Part shown: in pieces, positions 47,860 through 59,210 of the stretch | Layout of the letters: each line of letters opens with the position of its first letter | How positions within the stretch are numbered: position 1 is the first letter of the stretch | Origin: Macrotrachela quadricornifera | Lineage: Eukaryota > Rotifera > Eurotatoria > Philodinida > Philodinidae | Reading direction: 5' to 3' | DNA: 64,000 bases | NCBI GenBank assembly: GCA_022393335.1 | Contig: JAJEKB010021796.1 | Coordinates: 1 to 64,000, forward strand | Made by a program: the position numbers and the translations under genes | The notes under the pieces: generated by a model | The model's database searches: none | What the model saw: the letters and a program-made list of their open reading frames with translations, nothing else | Told to the model about the DNA's origin: nothing

Positions 47860-50800
47860 CTAGATGACAAATTGAATGGATAGTTATAGAATAATATCGT
47901 AAGAATGATAATTATTTCGATGATTAATAAATCAATGATTTTATTTGAAATCATCCAATGTTTATAAAAGCAAGTATACGATATATCACAAACTTTGTTA
48001 AACTGATCATATGTAAATATCAAAAATTCGATAAGAATCATTGTAATCACAAGATATATAAACTTATAGTCCACATTTGTCGAAATAAAACGATGTATTT
48101 CAGGATTCACACATAACTAACAAATATATATGTAAATAGTAAATCAATCCGAATTGTTTTCATTTCTCATTTTCAATTTCATCCTCATACAAAATCATAT
48201 CTTCATACTGCTTATATTATTGCACTAATGATATATCGACAGACATGAGTAAACTACTAACAATTAGTCAACGCTTTCTTTCACTTATATACATATATTA
48301 GAGCTTTAAAGATCTAATTTAGTTCTTTTTCACTTCATAAAAATCTCCAACTACACTTATTATGTTTAATCAAACATATAACTAAGAAATAGTACAAAAT
48401 ATAAGATTTTGCTTGATGATCAACCATTAATAAATAAGTACAAAAATATTATTAGAAAAGGTTTTAACCTTGCAAAATGTCTTAGTACATTACTATTTAA
48501 CATACTATTCATCTATGATAATAAATACTAAATGTTTATCAACTCCTCTGTATTTTTTTTTGTTTTCTATACATTATTCATACTTTATACTACTGTCATT
48601 AATTAAATATGATCTTGTATTTTATAGAGACGTTCCATCTTGATTGGTTTTGCACTTTTAAGTGTCACATTAATTACCGTTCTTTACGTCGGTTCTTCTA
48701 CTAATAATAATTATAATGATATTCAAAAATTTCAACTTTATCACATAAATAATCATAATCCATTAAAATCAGTACGTGTATTATGTTTAATATTAACATC
48801 ACCAAAATATTTTTTTTCACGTACAAAAGCAATTAATGAAACATGGGCACCACATTGTGATCGATACTTTTTCGTAACTGAACATTCTAAAAAACTGCTG
48901 ACACTAAAACAAACTCATTTTATAAAACAAGTACCTATTGCTCCACTTAAACACATTTCGTCTGGTTATGATCATCTAACAAAAAAAACAACATTAGCTC
49001 TTTTATTTGCATATGAAAATTATTTCAATGATTTTGATTGGTTTATTAAAGCAGATGATGATACATTTTTAATTATTGAAAATTTAAAAGCATTTTTAAG
49101 TGAACAAAATTCATCAGAACCTGTGACATTTGGATACAATTTTAAGGTAATTATTCTCTTTTAACTTAACACATCTAACAAATAGACATGATTAAAATCT
49201 CCTGTTTACATCAAACAAATAGTTTGTGAATTACTTGTGAGTTTATCTATTTTTCAGATTGTTGTTAATTTGGTATATTATGATAGACAAATAGTTCCAC
49301 TTAAAACTCAATCCATATCTGTCATAGTATAAATTGTATAGTGTGTGAAATAGTCTAAATTAATTACTGTTTATGAAATGAAAAAATCACTAAAATGATT
49401 TATATTTTCATGTATTAACATACTGCAAGATGATGAAAAAGTCAAGAAGTTTTTCTTTATACTAATGTGAGATGTCAACTATAAACGAGAGAATTTTAGA
49501 TGAAAAAGTTCAACATAACAAACAAAAAACTTTCAGGGAATAAATAAATTCATTTTGTTATTGATTGAAAATACATTTACATTCTTAAATAATTAGACAA
49601 GAGATAATAAAATCTTTTATAAGAAATGAACAAAATTAGTGAAAATCGTCGACATTTTTTTTTACTTCGCTTTAAAGTCATATACAAGTTAAAAATCTTT
49701 ATAAATTTTTTCATAAAGGCTAGAGTACCAAAAGGATATCATTCAGGTGGAGCATCTTATGTATTAAGTCGCGAGTCTCTTCGACGATTTTATGAAGCTC
49801 ATAATGATCCAACATCAAGATGTCGTAAAGATGGTGGTAGTGAAGATGTCGAAATAGCTAAATGTCTTCGAAGGAAAGGTGTTTATATGGGTAAATCATT
49901 AGATAAACAAAATCGTGAATTATTTCATCCACTTTCATTTATTGATCATTTTGATGGTTTTTTTCCCAAGTGGCTTCTATCGTATGCTGAAAATTCAGTC
50001 CAAAGTGTAAATAAATACTTTGAAATCGTTTTTATTACTAAAATTAATACATTTCATTTTGATTAGAATTACAAATGCTGCAGTGATCAATCCATTTCAT
50101 TTCACTATGTTAAACCTAAAGAACAGTATCTAATGGACTTTCTATTGTATAAAATTCGACTAACATCACAAATCAGTCAAAGGTTTATTACAAAATCAAG
50201 TATACAATATGATACCGGTGAACTAATGTACTGAGTATGAAATCTATTAATGGTTTTAATTTGTTTTTGATGGAATAATAGACTGTAGATAAATGTATGA
50301 AGATATTTATGAATATATAAAAACTTGTTACTATTTTTTTTTTCATTTAATGTTTGATTTAATAAAGATGCAAACATTTGATGAAAACAAAATTAAAATA
50401 TTGGGACAAAAAAATGTTTTAATATTATTATTACTCTCTGACAAATGAATTAAATTCGATCTCTAATTGTATAAATCATCATCAATTAGCTTAAAAAACT
50501 GTATCAATACTATGGTATCTCAAACTTTTTTATGTTCTTTTAATTGATAAGATATAATTTCACGCGATATCTTTACTTCGAAATGATATTATTGATTTGT
50601 TTTACAGTTGTAATCGATCCAGAATATTCAAAGTGGTTGAGTCCAAAAACATCTTTAGACTAGTAAAAAATGAGGCTTATTTTAAATGATGTAAAGTCAA
50701 TCATAGAGATAGTATTGAAAGTTTTTTGATTAAATTAAAAAACAAAGATTAACATTGATGTTGACAACATGATCATATCTGATAAATGGATATTTCTTTT

Positions 50801-51000
50801 CGTTGTCATTTATGGAAATATTTTTCTATGCATAATTATATATTATCTTTTCTAATGTATGAATTAAATCACAATACTGATTTTATCTCAATTGATTCAT
50901 TAACTGCTTTTACAAAATCAATAAAAGCATTATTTTGTAAATATATATTTATTTCTATACACATGCTCTATTTTTGCATATGAATATATCAAAATTTATA
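47860..51000 (+). repeat. Segmental duplication, copy 2 (with glycosyltransferase C)
   Basis: Collinear with about 38,600-42,000. Homology includes upstream non-coding DNA, the gene, and about 750 bp of 3' flank. The right end abuts the pogo-like relic that starts at 51001, so the relic inserted at or near the duplication edge. Confidence 0.75.
48532..50234 (+). CDS. C1GALT1: Core-1 beta-1,3-galactosyltransferase-like (GT31), copy C
   Basis: Exons 48532-48549 (proposed, six codons ATG TTT ATC AAC TCC TCT), 48628-49146, 49719-50006 and 50067-50234 give 330 residues. Sister of copy A through the segmental duplication. Motifs intact: IGFALLSVTLITVLYVG anchor, NETWAPHCDRYFF (His where the other copies have Arg), WFIKADDDTFLII, GYHSGGASYVLSRESLRRFY, CRKDGGSEDVEIAKCL, CCSDQSISFHYV. 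The C-terminal residues differ from A because a single-base length difference near 50,205 shifts the frame: C ends YDTGELMY while A stops after MIPVN. Its last intron (50007-50066) differs from the identical A/B intron, although A and C are otherwise closest. Type II Golgi glycosyltransferase by family. Confidence 0.87.
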
Positions 51001-52955
51001 CAATAAAACCTCTCAATGGTAATACTCTTGAGACTTTTTAAAAGCGTTCATTATAAGGAGGTATTCAGTATAGAGAGTTAACGCATAATATGCTATTAAA
51101 TAAAGAAAGATTTCGAGAATAAGTACTTTTACACTAGTTCTAGATACGGACTTCCCTTACTTATCGTGTTGTTCATCTATTTTCATATAAATAACTTCAA
51201 TTAAAATTTTTTCAGTTATAACATAAATTTAATTCTTTTTTAAAAATCATCTATTGTTGTTTGTTTTTCTGCTTTTGAATTAATATAAAGATTAGTTAAT
51301 CTAAATTCTAATTCGTTAATTAAAAAATGTAGTTGTAATTGACGTAGTATTGCTGATAAATGAAGTTTTCGTATCGTTTCCATTTTGATTTGTTTCATAA
51401 TCATTCAAATAGTCTGTTCTACGTTTCAAAATATTTGATGCTAAACTAAATGAAATATGATATTTTTCAGACAATTTTTGTTGTGATAAATCATTACTAT
51501 TATTACTATCTTTAATAAATTATATTTTTTCTTGCAACATAAGCTCAAGTCGTGTTGTCATCATTTTTTCCACTTTTTACAGCAGCATAAACATATAAAA
51601 TCTACTTATTTGAAGTGCACAGAAAATAAGCCGTGAAAGAAAAGAGATGTTAGAAAAAAAAACATTACACGCTTTTTTCACAGTAGAAAGGTTATAACAG
51701 CGAAAGGAACTATAAAATTATTCATTGTTTAGAATAGCGAGATATTGACATAAGAAAGAAGTATGACTTAGGGGTGTTTATAATTAGGAGATGTTCACTA
51801 ATAGAGTTTTTACTATATATGGGGTGCCGGTTGTTGATGTCATCAATTGTAGCAAATTTTCAAAAAAAAATACACTGATTCTGTATTTTTATTTCAAATT
51901 CACTTAAGAAAATGAAATAGCAAAAAAAAGAGAAGAAGTTAAATAAAATAAAACACAATAAGTTCAAATGAGGTACTGACTGATAATTTTATCTTCAATG
52001 TTGAAGAAATATTTGTTTTCAATGGACTAAATCAAACTTTAAAATTTGACTCTTTTAAAATATTATAATCTCTGTAAAAACTTTCGTTTAAATGTGGTAA
52101 ATTTTAGTACTCAAAGACCAGAATTACCAAGTTGAAACATTCATGTAAAAAACAAAATAGATTATACACGAAAAATTTTGCCGATTCTTTTAACAGATAA
52201 ACACTGCCTTTTTCAGAATAAGAGTACTGTTTTTAATAGTCGTACGTGTTATTATAATTCTTTTTTGTATAGATATGTGTTGCACTATTTTTTGTTTTCC
52301 ATTGCTCTAATGCACTATAACTGGTCATTAATTGTTATGATAAAATTGCAGATCAATGAAAAATGTTACATATAACACTGATTTACAACGAATGAAAAAA
52401 AAAACAGATTTTTTAACGATAACACTGAAGATAACATCTTATTACATGATAAATTGCTTAAAAAAATTTAATATTTATGTGATTTCGTATTAAATTTACT
52501 GAAACGTTATAAAAAAAACAATATTAATATGCTTTTTACATAAACCTATATCGACATAACAAATGACAATTCAAAAGTGTTGAAAATATAAAACTTGATA
52601 AATAACTATGAATATTTCTGTTCAAATATAACCAGATCGAGATTGACACACAATTAAGAGACTTGATATGCTGCATTATTGATAAACAACAGACTATAAC
52701 AAAAATATACAATTAATTTGAATTGCACTTTTATTGTTTTTATCTTAAACATGTGAAGAGAAATACTCTGATAACTGAAATATTCTCACGTCCATAACAG
52801 CTTACAGATACTGATTCGAAAATGGTATCAGGTATTTTCCATTTTGTTCTTCATATTCTTACAAGCATTTGTTTTGATGATTATTAAAAAGTATTGATCA
52901 TCTTTTCACTTTTTTCATTTGCTATACACTTGCAACCATCAATAAATCTTATGAA
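50235..52955. other. Spacer between copies C and D
   Basis: About 2.7 kb. Holds the 3' end of the duplication, the pogo/Tigger-like relic (51001-51815), and then about 1.1 kb of AT-rich DNA with only chance-looking frames. Confidence 0.5.
51001..51815 (-). mobile_element. Relic of a pogo/Tigger-like (CENP-B-type) DNA transposon
   Basis: The left end reads TA|CAATAAAACCTCTCAATGG at 51001. The complement of the right end reads TAGTAAAAACTCTATTAGTG from 51815, next to TA. These are related inverted termini with TA target-site duplication, as in pogo/Tigger. Between them on the minus strand (51240-51564) lie pieces of the transposase: MTTRLELMLQEKI, stop, FIKDSNN, then LSQQKLSEKYHISFSLASNI and LKRR, which is the CENP-B/psq-type helix-turn-helix. 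In another frame follows a C-terminal piece (LINELEFRLTNLYINSKAEK). The DDE core is missing, so the copy is internally deleted and dead. Confidence 0.7.
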
Positions 52956-53537
52956 ATGATATCTCCGAATGCTCGTAAATATTTTCTTGTACTTTTTATT
53001 ATACTTACTATTATTACATTCTCAATTTTTTATATGTGTTCTTCTACAAATACCCATTATATTCTTTTACAAAAACTCCAATCTCATAATAATAAAAATC
53101 TTAGTCACTTATCATCAATACGTATATTATGCTTAATATTAACTGCACCCAAAAATTTTCTCAGACGTGCTAAAGCAGTTAATAAAACATGGGCACCACG
53201 TTGTACACGTTATTTCTTTGTAACTGAATATGATCAAGAAACAATGACGCCTGAACAAATCGAATTTTCAAAAGAAATTCCTATTGCACCAATTAATGGT
53301 ATTCCACCTGGTTATGATCATTTAACAAAAAAATCAAGATTAGCTCTTTTATTTGCATATGATAATTATTTTAATGATTTTGATTGGTTTATTAAAGCAG
53401 ATGATGATACATACTTAATTGTTGATAACTTGAAAACATTTTTAAGTGAACAAAATGCAACAGAACCTGTGACTTTTGGATATAATTTTAAGGTAATCAA
53501 CATTATTCTTCTTTCACTGTACAATTCAATAAGTTGA
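52956..53537 (+). CDS. Truncated C1GALT1-like open frame, copy D (first exon retained)
   Basis: The first coding exon (52956-53492) of a GT31 core-1 galactosyltransferase-like gene is fully open: signal anchor (YFLVLFIILTIITFSIFYM), RILCLILTAPKNFLRRAKAV, NKTWAPRCTRYFFVTEY, GYDHLTKKSRLALLFAYDNY, WFIKADDDTYLIVDNLKTFL, EPVTFGYNFK. The donor GGTAATC after NFK is still present, but the downstream exons are decayed (see next entry). If the intron is not spliced, translation continues for VINIILLSLYNSIS and stops, giving 193 residues. This would retain the membrane anchor and DDD metal site but lack the GGASYVLS and GSEDVEIAKCL catalytic half. Either a half-gene with a new role or a young pseudogene whose first exon has been maintained by conversion. 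Confidence 0.6.
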   Translation: MISPNARKYFLVLFIILTIITFSIFYMCSSTNTHYILLQKLQSHNNKNLSHLSSIRILCLILTAPKNFLRRAKAVNKTWAPRCTRYFFVTEYDQETMTPEQIEFSKEIPIAPINGIPPGYDHLTKKSRLALLFAYDNYFNDFDWFIKADDDTYLIVDNLKTFLSEQNATEPVTFGYNFKVINIILLSLYNSIS

Positions 53538-53960
53538 ATTTTTTATTTTTCTCAGTACTTTATGTTAATGACAAACTAAACCATGACGTAAATTAGAAAT
53601 TCAAAAAAACCAAGACATCTTTATAGATTCTATATTAAAGAAATGATAGATAAAAATATTTAATCTTCTATACGATGATTTAAAAAAATTCAGTATACAA
53701 GACAATTTGGATAATACTTCTAAGAATATTCGATTGATAAGGCACTACAATTTTTAAGAACATATAATTCTACCATTCTCGATATTGTCGAAATAGATAT
53801 TTTTTAATATAAAGAGTAAAAAGAAAGTTGATTTTATATAGTAGATTAAAAGAAAAATCTTTTTTAGTCTATATAACTATATTTGTTGGTTATTTTCTAA
53901 TAACTATATATATCATTATTTGAACAATGAACTAAAACAGAACTAATCGTTGTGTATTAG

Positions 53961-54392
53961 CATACCAACTATAATAAAGTATTTTATGTATTAAATCGAG
54001 AATTTCTCCGACATATTTCATGAAACTCATCAAAAGCCAATATTAATATGTTGTAAAGATGGTTGTAATGGGATTTTTGAAATAATTAAATGTCTTCATG
54101 CTAAAAATGTTTATTCAGACAAATCATTAGATAAAAGAAAGCGAGAAATTTTTATTTATTTATATTTCAAACTCGTTTTACTAATGGTTCAGTAACATCT
54201 TCACTTTTCTGAATTTCTAAAAATCTAGTTGAAAGTGTAAAGAAGATTGTAAAAATGATTTATTTTATAAAATATTCATTTGATTTCTGTTTTAGCATTA
54301 GAATTGTTGTAGTGATGAATCTATTTCCTTCTATTGTACTAAAGTTGACGAACAATATCTAATAGATTTTTATTTTATAGAGTTGGATTAAC
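53961..54392 (+). pseudogene. Decayed exons 2 and 3 of glycosyltransferase copy D
   Basis: 53961-54236 aligns with exon 2 of copy B: TATGTATTAAATCGAGAATT matches the SYVLSRES region and ACAAATCATTAGATAAA the KSLDK region. However, the GGA motif region is destroyed, the length is 276 instead of 288 nt, and frame shifts and stops are present. The end matches B (TTTCAAAC..TTTTACT..GGTTCAGT), so the source was the B subtype. Exon 3 (from 54296) begins CAT TAG, a stop in place of HY, and carries further stops. Copy E shares these lesions. Confidence 0.8.
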
Positions 54393-56589
54393 ATCGAATG
54401 ATGTGTTATAAGATTATTTTGAATATAGTTCTAGAACTTTTTATTTATAAGACATGTGATTTGTAATAAATTTTTTTAGTATCAAAATTCTATCGAGTGT
54501 TCTAAAGAAGAAGTATGCATAATATTCAAGGAAAAAACAGCTGATTATTGCGTAGGGTTGATTAGGCTTCTTATACTTGATTAGGGAGGTATTTAGCTTA
54601 TCTGCATAATTTAATATATCTTTAGTTAGGCTTGTCATTTTTCATCTAAATTTAAATAAATTGAAATTACTTGTCATTTAAATTTAAAATGAAGGACATG
54701 ATCGGTTTTCCTTCCCTCTGAGTAAGTAATCAATCTATATTCAAAAGATAGCTCACGTTGAGTATGATCGAATACAAGTATTTTGAAATCTTGAAATTAG
54801 GCACAAATAAGACTTTAGATCGAATTATTATTGGAGTGCAATAAACAAAAAAAATTGATCCGATATTTTGTCTTTGAAAAACCTCTTCTATTGAATTTGA
54901 TATTGAATTTATTTCATAGTTGATATTTCCTCTTAATGAAAATAAATCAAGATAATCCTCTTCAAAGATTGTTGTTGAATTAATGACAGATAGTGTATTG
55001 AAGATTGAGAAATAATTCTTTAGCTTTTTTTCATACATTCAATACATGTTCACATTTAACAAGTGATTGTAGATATCTATTATATGTAACCGATATGTAA
55101 TAAAAATTTTTAATAAGATTAATTTAATAATGGTAATAGTTGTTGACATGAAAATATCTTATAATAGGTATAATTTTGAATTAATCCTACATAAGAATTC
55201 GTAATATTGAAATAACAAATATCAATTACAGTTTTCATTTTTTTTCTTCCTTTATCAATAATGATATCTTTTTGGCGGAACATTTTCTTTTTTCTTGTAT
55301 AATATCATCAATGTTGACATTATGTATCCTCCTATTAGTTGGAAACAAAGGCATAAAAAACGTGTTTGTGTAATATGTTATATTGCACATGCGTATTTTC
55401 TTTGTAAGGTTGAGGTATCGTTAAAAAAATCTTGCTTGGTTATTGAAACATGGCAATAAGTAAATGGTGGAGAAAGTGATATTTCTCCGTGGCAAAAGAA
55501 GCAAACTTTCAATAACAACGTATTCGGTGTAAGACCAATGAAATATTTTAGAAGGTAATAACTAAGAGAAGAGCTCTAAAGAAAAGAAAGCAATTTTATT
55601 ATTTTAATCAAAAAAATATGTTTTTTGAGCATTAAAAACTAAGATAATTGAACACCGAATTAATTATGTATGGGATACAAATAAATAAATAAGATTTTTT
55701 TTACAAGAAAAAACAGCCAATAGATTTGAATATAATGCAGGAAATCAGTTTACAACAAAAACGCAGATATTACTATCTTGATAATGAGCGTCTAGTGATC
55801 AGGGGTAAGAGTGAAAGCGAGCGACAGCTTAGAGGTAAGTTCGAAACTATAATGCTTCGAACATTTTTATTAGATATAATTCGGAGAAGTATATTTCTTT
55901 TGTACTTCTATCAACCATAATATAGATGCTAATTGATTAAAGAGATCGTTGATTTTTTTCTTATAATTTTAAACAACGTTTTGAATTTAGTTGGTGCTCA
56001 TTTCACATATCAACAGGACCAAGCGTCACAGAATGTCAGTTTTTTACATTGTGACATTTATATCACTTGAATAATAAAATTAAACTCCCCAGAATTTTCA
56101 TTACAGATAGAGAGCATTCACACCTAATACCCGTAGAAATTTCCTTGATTTTATTTAGTTGGAGCTAAGTTAGTTGAAGTATACTGATCGTTACGGAATT
56201 TCAAAAAATGGACGTTTTTTTTTTTTAGAATAAAATAACACTTTAGCATGTTATTATGGAATGAAACGATGTGCAAATGAATGTTCTACACAAAAGTTGT
56301 TCAGTTTTCACTAGCTTTCACAACATCAGATTATTTCTTAGTAATCATAAATACATTTAATAAGAAGGTTATCCGGTTTCTAAAAATCACAGTTTAAACA
56401 AGAAAAAAGATTAAAATTTTGAAAAAATAAATAGATATTCATCTTCAACAAAATTCTGCATCTAATGGGCCATCATTGACGAAAAACCATCAATAGAAAA
56501 TTTTTGACGTTTCTGAAATTTGGAATTTTTGAAAAAAAAGATACCATTTATAAGTCCTTATTAACCATTTGGTAGTACTTCTCATACGT

Positions 56590-57240
56590 TGTTATAAGCT
56601 ATTTGGGGCATCCTCACAGGTCCTTATAGCCTATTTGGGGGTACCCTTTATAGATCCTTACAGGCTATTTGAGGAGGCCCTTTATAAGTCCTTATAGGTT
56701 GTTTGAAGATACACTTATAAGTTCTGATTATCTATTTGGGAGACTCCTTCTAAGTCATTATGAGCTATTTTAAGGTGCCATTCATAAGTACTTATACTAT
56801 ATTTGGGATATCCTTTATAGTTCTTCAAGCCCTATTCGAAGCTTACCCTGAGATAGGCCATGAAGTTTTATTTAGGATATTTCCAGATAGGGTATAGAGA
56901 CTGATGAGAATGCCTCAGAATAGCCAATAAGGACCTATGAAGGATACTGTTAAATAGCCCATACGGGGTACACGAAACAGACCATAAGCATTTATAAGGA
57001 TGCCATCAGATAGCCTATAAAAATCTATAAAGGTATCCTTAAATAGCCTAGAAGAGCCTACGAAGGATACCCTGAAATAGCTCATGAGAACCTATAAGGA
57101 GTATCACAAATAGCCTATAACGACCTATGAAGGGTATCTCCAAATAAACTATAAAGACTTATGAGAGACATCCACAAAAATGGGATTTGAAGATGTATGA
57201 AGGATACCTTCAGATACAGCTTGAAAAATTATACGGACTA
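56590..57240. repeat. Minisatellite of about 33-35 bp arranged head-to-head
   Basis: On the + strand, units with a core GCTATTTGGGG followed by CCTTTATAG and CCTTATAG recur at about 56599, 56631, 56665, 56700, 56733, 56764, 56798 and 56830. From about 56,860 the same units continue in reverse orientation (AATAGCC cores at about 56920, 56954, 57015, 57047, 57079, 57112, 57145). The array is thus an imperfect palindrome with its centre near 56,850. Units are diverged, so the array is old. Confidence 0.75.
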
Positions 57241-57679
57241 TCTTAGGATAGGTTGGAAAGAAATAGAATAAGGTAATTTAATTTACCTGTAAATCAAATG
57301 GAAAGTAAATTTAAATTGACAACTCTTTCTATAACTCTTTACCTCCTTGGTACACTTATAATATGATTTCAAGTGATTTCTAGAACAGACTTGCTGCGAT
57401 CTCTGAACGATTGTTTTCCTCCGCCAATCAGATTACACCAGGTTGATTCTCTTTTAGTTAGGAGACATACCATAGCATTGTCTTCGTCAAATAACAGGTA
57501 GTATTGATAAACTCATGGATTGGCAAAGACAATCCTACGGGGTTTACTAACTATGAATGAAAAACTCTCTTGAAATCTGATTGGTAGAAAAAAGTAATGA
57601 CTCAGAATAAATGGAGGTGTCAGTGTTTTGCTAATATCTCACCCAGTTCTCTGTATTTCGAAACTGATTTTTTTTACAA

Positions 57680-58511
57680 AAAGATTCGTCTTTGCATTCT
57701 CTAGAAAATTAGATATTTTTATTAATGAGATCATATTCCATAATTTACTGGTACTCAATACAAAAGATTAGTTCAATATGTTGAACTTTCCAACTAAGGT
57801 TTTTTGCAAAATATTGATAATACACTTTTAATTATTAAAGTAATGTTGCTTTCTACTTTAACTTGTTCCTATTTGTTACTTGACACTTTTTGTTACAAAT
57901 GGAACAGTCGAACAATCTCTGCGTTAATTGTTCGAAGCTCGTTGAATTTCATCAAAAAACACAAATGCAGAAAACTGTCGTGACATTATTCTTGAATTCA
58001 ATGCTTGCTCGTGACTTCTCGCCAGTTTGCTAGCTTCAACCTAGTTCTGTGGATTATCTTTCCTTTATGCTTATTATTTCAAAGTATAGAATCTTCACTG
58101 TTCTAAAGATAAGAATAAAGGATTCAATAATAACTCTAGATTTGAACACATTTAAACGTGATGATACGAGCTTATATGCTATTCTTTAACTGAAAGTCCG
58201 TTTCAGGCCAGATTTCTGCATATTTGTTTTTTTGATGAAATTTAATGAGCTTCGAACAATTAACGCAGAAATTGTTCGACTGTTCCATTTGTAACAAAAA
58301 TTGTCAACTAACAAACAGGAACAAGTTAAAGTAGAAAACAACATTACTTTAATAATTAAAAAGTGTCTATCAATATTTTGCAGAAAGTCTTCGTCGTAAG
58401 GCTCAACATATTGAACTAATCTTTTGTATTGAGTACCAGTAAACTATGGAATATGCTCTCATTAATAGAAATACATATTTAATTTTTTAGAGAATTGAAA
58501 GGTGAATCTTT
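57680..58511. repeat. Large foldback inverted repeat, arms about 300 bp
   Basis: 57680-57974 and 58211-58511 are reverse complements, for example GGTACTCAATACAAAAGATT (57751) against AATCTTTTGTATTGAGTACC (58418), and GGAACAGTCGAACAAT against ATTGTTCGACTGTTCC. The loop is about 236 bp (57975-58210). No transposase frame; probably a foldback/MITE-type transposon or a palindromic rearrangement. Confidence 0.8.
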
Positions 58512-58529
58512 TGGTAAGAAAAGATCAAC

Positions 58530-59210
58530 CTGTATATATAAAAAACAACGTTTGTTTGTCTGTTTGTTCGCTATGCATTCCAACACGCTACAAAGAATTG
58601 AATCAACACCTTTTCAAAGGTCTTTCTCTCATTCAGAGGGAGGTCGACGATCTACTTTTGTCGAAAAAGTATTGGTTCTTTCCGCTAAAATAGCCTCTTA
58701 ATTTATCTGACTAATCAGATTCCAGCATTTCGTAATATCGAATACCTATCGAGCAACACGCTGAGGATGCTGAGCTCAAGACCGAGATCCATTTGCTTCG
58801 GAATTTAATCGATTATCCTCAAACCAATAGCAATCCATATGCTAAGAAAACAGATAAAAACCATTATGGTTTTTCGGAAACAATGGAATTGATGATTTAG
58901 AGAGGTGATGAATTTGAATCTGAGACTCAATCGTTTTGATAACTCATTGGTAATTTCGCAAGCGACAGATGCAATGGTTTTTGAAAAATCAGTATCATTG
59001 AACTAAATAGGGACTGTTAAATCTATCTATCTACCTATCCGTCACTCTATCTATAGGAAAAAGAATGTTTGTCCGTTTGCTGTGCATCCACCTGCTATAA
59101 TAGCTAGCATCACCAAATTTTCCACATCAGTTCCCTATATGTTCAAATGAAGAGGGAGGTAGACAGATGATCGATACGGTCGTTGGAGATGAGAAATAGA
59201 AGCTTTGATG
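58530..59210 (+). repeat. Weak direct repeat, two copies
   Basis: About 58,545-58,660 and about 59,055-59,170 share the order TTTGTTTGTCTGTTTG / TTTGTCCGTTTGCTGTGCAT, a CATCA/ATCAACA stretch, and GAGGGAGGT. Divergent copies of an unidentified repeat. Confidence 0.35.

Larger units (their letters stand above)
43784..48531. other. 4.7-kb repeat-rich spacer between copies B and C
   Basis: No gene recognised. It contains a Tc1-like inverted-repeat element (44161-45187), a second foldback (45331-45620), a 21-bp tandem repeat (46593-46718), a less AT-rich segment of unknown nature (46,740-47,340) and, from about 47,860, the second copy of the segmental duplication. Confidence 0.55.

Noticed and set aside
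47514..48110. Minus-strand frames upstream of copy C
   Set aside because: The second lies in duplicated non-coding DNA and is not preserved around copy A; no recognisable domains.
55726..55920. 64-codon frame with basic residues in the D-E spacer
   Set aside because: No motif, no splice context and composition like its surroundings.
56590..57240. Possible CRISPR-like array of spaced repeats
   Set aside because: Eukaryotic context; units are contiguous and diverged, with no constant repeat and variable spacer pattern, and they invert midway. It is a minisatellite.
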